From: Stercorarius parasiticus
Taxonomy: Eukaryota > Chordata > Aves > Charadriiformes > Stercorariidae
Direction of reading: 5' to 3'
Assembly (NCBI GenBank): GCA_013396915.1
Contig: VWZL01001363.1
Span: 225,140-289,139 of the forward strand
Length of the DNA: 64,000 nt
Position 1 is the stretch's first letter. Each line of letters starts with the position of its first letter. The notes under the pieces were generated by a model. It ran no database searches. It had not been told where the DNA came from and worked only from the letters and a program-made list of their open reading frames with translations. Positions 58,309 through 64,000 of the stretch are shown one piece after another. The translations under genes and the position numbers were made by a program.

Positions 58309-58856
58309 AACCAGCAGGTTGAAGGAGGTGATCCTTCCTCTCTTCTCAGCTCTGGTGAGAGCACATCTGGAGTGGTGTGTTGGCGTGTCCAGATCTGGGC
58401 TCCGTGGTACAAGAGAAACATGGGCATGTTCGTATGAGTCCAGTGCAGTCCCGCAAAGATGTTGAATGGATTGGGGCATCTGCCATACAAAAAAGAAGCT
58501 GAGAGAGCTGGGACTGTTTAGCCTGGAGAAGAGAAGGCTTGGGGGGATCATGTGAATGTGTATAAATACTTGATGGGGGTGAGCGAAGAAGACAGAGCTG
58601 GACCCTTCTCAGTGATGTCCAGTGGAAGGACAGGAGGAAATGGGCACAAACTGAAATGCAGGAAATTCCATGTCATTGTAGGGGTGACCAAACTTGGAGA
58701 TCTAACTGTGGAAAGTCCATCCCTGGAGATATTCACAAATGTGACTGGACAGAGCTTTGAGCAACCTGCTTGAGTAGACCTTGCTTTGAGCAGGGAGGCT
58801 GGACTAGACAGTGTGCCAAGGTGCCTTCCTACCTCAGCTGTTCTGTGACTCTGTGA
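58309..58856 (+). mobile_element. CR1 LINE fragment, ~550 bases
   Basis: Sense CR1: ccagcaggttgaaggaggtg, gagcacatctggagtggtgt, gtccagatctgggctccgtg, gcctggagaagagaaggctt, caggaggaaatgggcacaaa, catccctggagatattcaca, gctttgagcagggaggctgg, and an end of ttctgtgactctgtgact. A ~25-base block (the 'ctggaacaggttgcccagag' part) is missing near 58700, apparently deleted. ORFs on both strands at 58257-58773 are readings of this repeat, not genes. Confidence 0.95.
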
Positions 58857-59157
58857 CTGTAGCCCCCAGTCTTCATCTTGATTTTTGTACTGTAGACTAA
58901 AAAAATTGAAGTAATATACTGATAGGTTGAAATCACTACAGATTCCCTTATCAACTAAAAAGGATGAGCAGATTTTATTTTAATTCTGTTGAATTCAGTA
59001 TGCATTTGTTGTTACTGTTTTTTCCAAATCCTCCTTCAGGCTTTAAAAGCAATAACAATGAAACAGAGAGCTATAACCTCTGAGCTGAATTGAATATGAC
59101 TCCATGCGTTAATAAGTATTTTTGAAAAACAAAGATCTTAATAACACAAATAACATT
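58857..59157. other. Spacer between two CR1 copies
   Basis: About 300 bases of AT-rich intron with nothing recognisable. Confidence 0.5.
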
Positions 59158-59236
59158 GCTTTGACCCTCCTTTGAGCAGGAGGTCGGACTCTTTGATCTC
59201 CTGAGCTCCCTGTTGTTCTGTGATCCTGTGATTCTG
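59158..59236 (+). mobile_element. CR1 LINE, extreme 3' end
   Basis: tttgaccctcctttgagcag, gaggtcggactctttgatct, cctgagctccctgttgttct, then two end units (gtgatcctgtgattctg). This sense fragment of ~79 bases is a separate, older-looking insertion than the one at 58309-58856. Confidence 0.9.
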
Positions 59237-61369
59237 AAATTGCTGAGCCATGGCGGTTCCTGTTACGTTTTTAGAACACCAAAGATGGTTTATCTTTCAC
59301 ACATTATAATTCTGAAAGTGTTGGCATTATTAGCAATGGTCAGAGCATCGAAACTTTTAATTCTGGGTTCATGTATTTCTAGATGATAGCAAAGTTTTTG
59401 CAAGGTGATCTGTTCGCTTGTTTTTCACATAAAAATAACTGATTTAGTTTATCATAGTGCTATATATATTTTTTTTTTTTCTGCAGAGGGGGTAATGATT
59501 TTTGTAGTGATTGTATTGGGGAGAGCAGAACAATCTCTAAATAGGGATAATATCAGCCCTTATACAGAGCTTTTCTGCAGTAATGAATTTTATTTTCTGC
59601 AGTAGATCATGGATCACTTTTTCTTTGAGCTGCTGTCAGATCCGTGAAACCTTTAATCTAGTGCCATTTTCTAGATAACTCCTGAAGTAGTTCCAGCAGA
59701 GAATTTCTGCATCAGCAGTGGCTTTCAAGAAAGCCTGTTGTGAAGTCACTTTTAGTACTTTTCTTGAACTGTGGAAATGATAGTGCTTTACCAGCATCTG
59801 AGTACAACTCTTATCAAGTTAGTGATTTACACTACAAAGAAGTGTGAAATTAAAACAGGCATTTAGAAGTGCTTATTTTACAATCTGCTTTTGGGGCATA
59901 TAGATAGTATTTGGTTGCCTCAGTTGCATATGATCATTTCTGTATACAAATGTGGCCTTCTGTGGCTGGATGTGGCACATATAACTTCTTGCTGAGTATA
60001 ATGACAAGAGGACTGAAAAGTTGTCAAAGTAAATGGATTTCAGAAAACTCCCTGTGGCAGGTAGACATTAATATTAAAAGGTGTGCAGCATGTGATGTGG
60101 GTTTATGTAGGCTTAAAGTTATTCTCAAACAAGGAAAAATTGCCTTCCAGAAACTGTGCACAGTATTGAAAATGTACGGCTTCCCAGCTGACAATAAGCA
60201 CTTTTGCAAAAATTGCAATAATAGCGTTTATGTTCAGATAAACAGATTTTACAACATCTCTTTCCATAATGACGTTTGGTGATTACTAAAGTGTTAAAGC
60301 TATTGTTCCAGAAGCAAAGTTCTCGGACCTCTTTGTTAGTTACCGAAGGACCCCAACAATCAGAAAATATGACCGGCAGTAGCGTTGAAAAGGTCTTTCA
60401 AAAAATCTTGTCAAGCCCAAAAGCCAAAGAAGAGATCAGACAGAAATGTACAGAAATAGTGTAATGAAACAGTGGTTGCCTTTTGTCCTAAGCAGAGACT
60501 GAATAATTGCATGGCTTCCTCTCCTCTAAAACCAGGATGGAAATTCTGGGGGAGACAGGTTGACTAAGATGGACAGAAGATCACTGCACTGAAAGTAAAA
60601 AAAACGTAGGGAAGAGAGAAAGTGTACCTGTTTAATGCGAAATGATTGTATTTTGGACAGCTGGTCAAAATATCAATGGTCAAGACATTCTTTACTTGGT
60701 TGTACTTCCTTGAGTTTCAAATGAGAAGAACTATAATTGCTCATCTATAAACATATATTCAACCTTCTATATTACTGAATCCTGCTGGAAAGATTGACAT
60801 GATTGGAGTGTTAAATTCAACAGTCACAGCCTCTTTAAGAAAGATAAAGTGGGCAAAAGTCAAGAGGGAGCACTCGAAAATAGCATTTCTTGTTGCTTTG
60901 TCAGTGACCTCTTGAAAGAAAATGAATATTTAAGAGATTACTGTCAGATTAGAAAAATATGAAGCAAGTAATGAGTATAAAGTTATTTCCTGATGTTTGC
61001 GGAAGACCATCAGATCACCCTAGAAAAACAAGATAATGAACTCAGGATGTAGTTATGATATATACAGGGAAAAATGAAGATATATGATAGAAGACTTCAG
61101 TCTGGATGAAATATGTTAGAAACATCAACTTCTTGAACAACAACAAAAAAGGACTATTGAATATAGGAGTTTAAGTTTAAATTAACACAGTTTATAATGG
61201 TGAATTGTTTAATAATATTTCTCCATAGCCAGACATCTACAGGCTGGCCTGATTATAAAAACCAAAGAAACGAAAAACTAGCTGGCTTACTGTCTGATTT
61301 AATGAAAGCGGAACTAAAAAGGAGAAAGTGATAACAACTGATGGAAATCAGAAAGTAGGAACATTTGGA
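59237..61369. other. Intronic stretch with two adjacent unrecognised ORFs
   Basis: A T run lies at 59468-59480. ORFs of 123 codons (59911-60282) and 62 codons (60276-60464) overlap by 7 bases on the + strand. The first is cysteine-rich, the second ends in a charged stretch (SSPKAKEEIRQKC). I recognise neither. No start context, splice signals or homology is evident, and chance or a decayed retrocopy are both possible. Confidence 0.4.
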
Positions 61370-61476
61370 ACATAAAAAGGTCCTGAGAAATCTGATGTGA
61401 TTAGTGCTGCTCTGGGCAGAGATTTTTTCTAGGTGATCTCTGGGGGTTCCTCCTCACCTAAATTATTCTGTGATTC
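61370..61476 (+). mobile_element. Old CR1 LINE, 3' end
   Basis: gtcctgagaaatctgatgtg, attagtgctgctctgggcag, aggtgatctctgggggttcc, then cacctaaattattctgtgat plus tc. The order matches the 'ctgatctgattagtgctgctctgggcag' subfamily of CR1. Upstream similarity fades quickly. Confidence 0.88.
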
Positions 61477-62371
61477 CAGGATGCTAAGAGAAAGGAAAAT
61501 AGGAGTAAGACATGTTTATATCGGGAACCAAAGGAAATCTAACAATGATACTAGTTCATTGTTAGGAGGAAATAGTATTATCAGTAACAAGTATAAACAG
61601 TAGAAGTGTTCATTTAATATTCTTGTATTTCTTGTGTCTGTTTTGGGGCAACAGATGACAAAACAAATGATGTAAGCTTTTCTGCAGTAACCTGTAAGGA
61701 TGATGGTTAGATATTTTAAAACAACTTGTTCTAAATAATTTTGTATTTAAGTTTTCTGAAAAATTAGTCAAAGAACATTGTGACTGTTTTTCATGAATTT
61801 TAATGTCTTGAACCACTGAAGAACTTCAAAGGAACTGGAAGGGAGCTAACACTGCACCAGTAAGTTAGAAGACTATAAAGGATAGCTTGAGTTGGTATGG
61901 GCTGAAATGAGTCCTACAAAATGGAACACATGACGCGGGTTTTTGACTAATAATGAGCAGAGGGAAGAGAAAAATGACCCATTTGGATTTATGAAAAATT
62001 ACCTCCTACCAAACTTGTCTTGCTTTGATGAATTATATTTTTTTGTTGAGAAAAATATAATAATTTTTTATAACTTTTGAGTTAGTTTCTAAGTAATCTC
62101 TCATAAGGCATTTGCCTTGCAAAGGTTAGGGAATTGTAAGTAATGAAAACAAGTCACTAGCACAGAATGATCCTGATTAGTGAGAGAACAGCACGTCTTA
62201 ATACGTTTCATACTCCTCTCTTCTGGATCGTACTCATCTTTTCTGGAAAGCAGCATTCCTGAAAAGAACTATAATCTTGGTAGATAATTAGCCTGTCATC
62301 ACAGTATGATGCTGCACTCAACAAAACAGGATTCTTGGATGGATAGGCAGATAAATAGGGGAATTTTTAGA
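61477..62371. other. Intronic stretch with no recognised feature
   Basis: AT-rich sequence with no gene or repeat that I can identify. A 68-codon minus-strand ORF at 61610-61816 is unremarkable. Confidence 0.5.
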
Positions 62372-62855
62372 AGAAATGCTGTGTCCAGTTCTGATGACGT
62401 GATATTCATAAATTCCAAAGGTTTCAGAGAACAGCTATGCAAATAGCTAAAATGCAGTAAAAAGATCTCCTTATAAGGAGAGATTCCAAGAATTTTGTTC
62501 AGACCCCCAAAAGATGATGGTTAAATTTTGTCACCCGAACTACATAAAAATTTTGATAACCATTTTAGACTACAAAGAAAAATATCAAGCATATTTCAAA
62601 GTGGAAGCTAGACAAAATAAGGCTGGAAATAAGGTATACGCTTTTAACAGCAGTTTTACTGTTTTGGTTTTTTTTACTGAATTTACTGAAGCTTTCATTC
62701 AATTCTACCTCACTAGTAAGTCAAGAGCAAATGTTTTTCTAAAGCTATGCTGTAGGTTAAAGAAAGTGCAATTCAGGGCAGCCCTTTGGCATGTCATGCA
62801 TATGAGGTCATCCCAGATCCTCAAAATTATTCGGTCCAGCCTTATCTACAAGTCA
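62372..62855 (+). mobile_element. Ancient CR1-type LINE 3' fragment
   Basis: Although very diverged, the order of landmarks follows the old turtle/archosaur CR1 3' end: atgctgtgtccagttctgat; ccttataaggagagattcca; gaagctagacaaaataaggc then tggaaataaggtatacgctt and ttaacag; aatgtttttctaaagctatg then ctgtaggtt; gaggtcatcccagatcctca; ggtccagccttatctacaag. The 131-codon ORF 62514-62909 lies inside it and is therefore explained as repeat sequence that happens to be open, not as a gene. Confidence 0.75.
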
Positions 62856-64000
62856 GCTGAACACAGATGTTTTTACAGGAAAATTGAAGTATTATCATAT
62901 ATAGTATGAAAGCATGAAAAACCTTTTAAAAAAAATGAGAAAACTTTCCTTAGATAACAGAGAAAGCTACTTATTGTCTTAAATTGAGGAAAACGTATGA
63001 GAAGGAAGTTATTCATCTGGAAATTGCATGAAGCGAAATTGTAGTGGATATTAACAGTTCATTGTACACAAGATAAAGTAATTGCAAAAAAAAAAAAAGC
63101 AAGCATGACTAAGTTCTTTGCTCAGATCTTTTAATAACTTGGTAGGTATTTTTTTGGTCAGAAATCCACAATGCAAAAATTGAATGACTCCGTCCTGATT
63201 TTTGAGGACAGTCTAGAGGCAAGCAAATGTCTTTAAGTAAAGAGACAATATTTGGCCTTTTCAGGATATATTATATATTTAATTTTCAAATGGAAAATGT
63301 GTTCATGTGAATGTTTTCTGGGGGAAGATAGGAAGTAAATAGTATTCCAAATCACATTACTTTGCAGGGAGAGGAGGGAATTTATTTTTTACTTTGCCCT
63401 TAAATGAAAACAGAAATAATCTTATTAAATATTTGAACATCAGTTCGTTAAACCACATAAAAAAGACAGGCTCCATTTTCATTGTTAGTAATTTTCTAGC
63501 TTATGTATTCTGAAGAAAAGTTTGTCACTATGCCCCAAGACATCAGAGATGCAACAGATTCTTTTGCAGCTATGAAGACATGGAAGTACCCTCTCAGAAA
63601 AATTGTCCTTGTGCTTTTCAACTGTATCTGGCCCAGCTGGCTAGGAGTCTAAGGCAATACCTACAATAAGCATTTTAGTTCAGATCTGGAGTGTGGTTTT
63701 GAAATAAATCCTACTATTGTCTCCACTTAGCATGCTTTGGTTCGTTCCGAGCGGAGGTGTTTGAGTGCATGACCTAGCTTCTTCAAGGAAGAACGAAGAG
63801 ACACGTGTGCTCTAGGGACACAACTAATTCTTCTACCTCCAGAAATTTGTGCTCACCCACAGGACCAATTAAGAGCTAATCTGTATGATGCAGTGGACAC
63901 TGGGTCCTCAGCACCAACTCTTGTGCTAGGCAGATCACCTCTTCTTTCTTGGCACTGCTCGCTGATGTTCACACAGCCTGACAGAAGTGCGAGCATGCAG
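62856..64000. other. Intronic stretch to window end
   Basis: AT-rich, with an A run at 63087-63098. The last ~400 bases are somewhat richer in GC. No exon, repeat or RNA gene was recognised, and the window ends inside the intron. Confidence 0.5.

Noticed and set aside
58257..58773. Several ORFs of 60-92 codons on both strands
   Set aside because: They are readings of the CR1 at 58309-58856.

Overview
This window is a piece of a vertebrate chromosome, almost certainly from a bird. The evidence is its many fragments of the CR1 LINE, with the typical avian 3' ends (a 'cccttccaac' block, then ATTCTATG/ATTCTGTG-type ends). Outside these repeats the sequence is AT-rich and CpG-poor, with very short ORFs and no bacterial-style gene packing. 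It is one stretch of intronic DNA with a single recognisable coding exon.

The exon is at 42421-42558 on the + strand. It is 138 bases (46 codons), has an AG acceptor and a CAG|GTAAGG donor, and encodes part of the extracellular Venus-flytrap domain of GABA-B receptor subunit 2 (GABBR2). By the human numbering I recall it covers residues 108-153 and is coding exon 2. It carries both cysteines of the first conserved disulfide (C108-C135) and the dimer-interface tyrosine Y118. Everything upstream (1-42420) therefore reads as GABBR2 intron 1, and everything downstream (42559-64000) as intron 2. I did not find exon 1 or exon 3, so both introns run past the window edges.

Layout. 1-7 kb is the densest repeat area, with five CR1 pieces in both orientations. 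One of them (about 6100-6620, minus strand) keeps endonuclease and reverse-transcriptase coding remnants joined by an internal deletion. 7-14.5 kb is mostly unique AT-rich intron with a GC-rich hairpin and a TA-rich tract. One + strand CR1 end lies at 14.6 kb and an old minus-strand CR1 of about 830 bases at 25.6-26.4 kb. A 34-base assembly gap lies at 28452-28485 beside a C run. A GC-richer interspersed repeat, possibly an old retroviral LTR, lies at 35.5-35.9 kb, and an ancient CR1 at 36.95-37.3 kb. The exon follows. Intron 2 is mostly unique until 58.3 kb, where three + strand CR1 ends follow, then an ancient archosaur/turtle-type CR1 at 62.37-62.85 kb that explains the 131-codon ORF there.

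I found no convincing RNA gene, CRISPR array, promoter/CpG island or second protein-coding gene, and no evidence for a new biological system. The points most worth a second look are the exon's substitutions next to C135, the internally deleted CR1, the inverted CR1 cluster at 2.7-5.2 kb, the two ancient CR1 copies and the LTR-like element.
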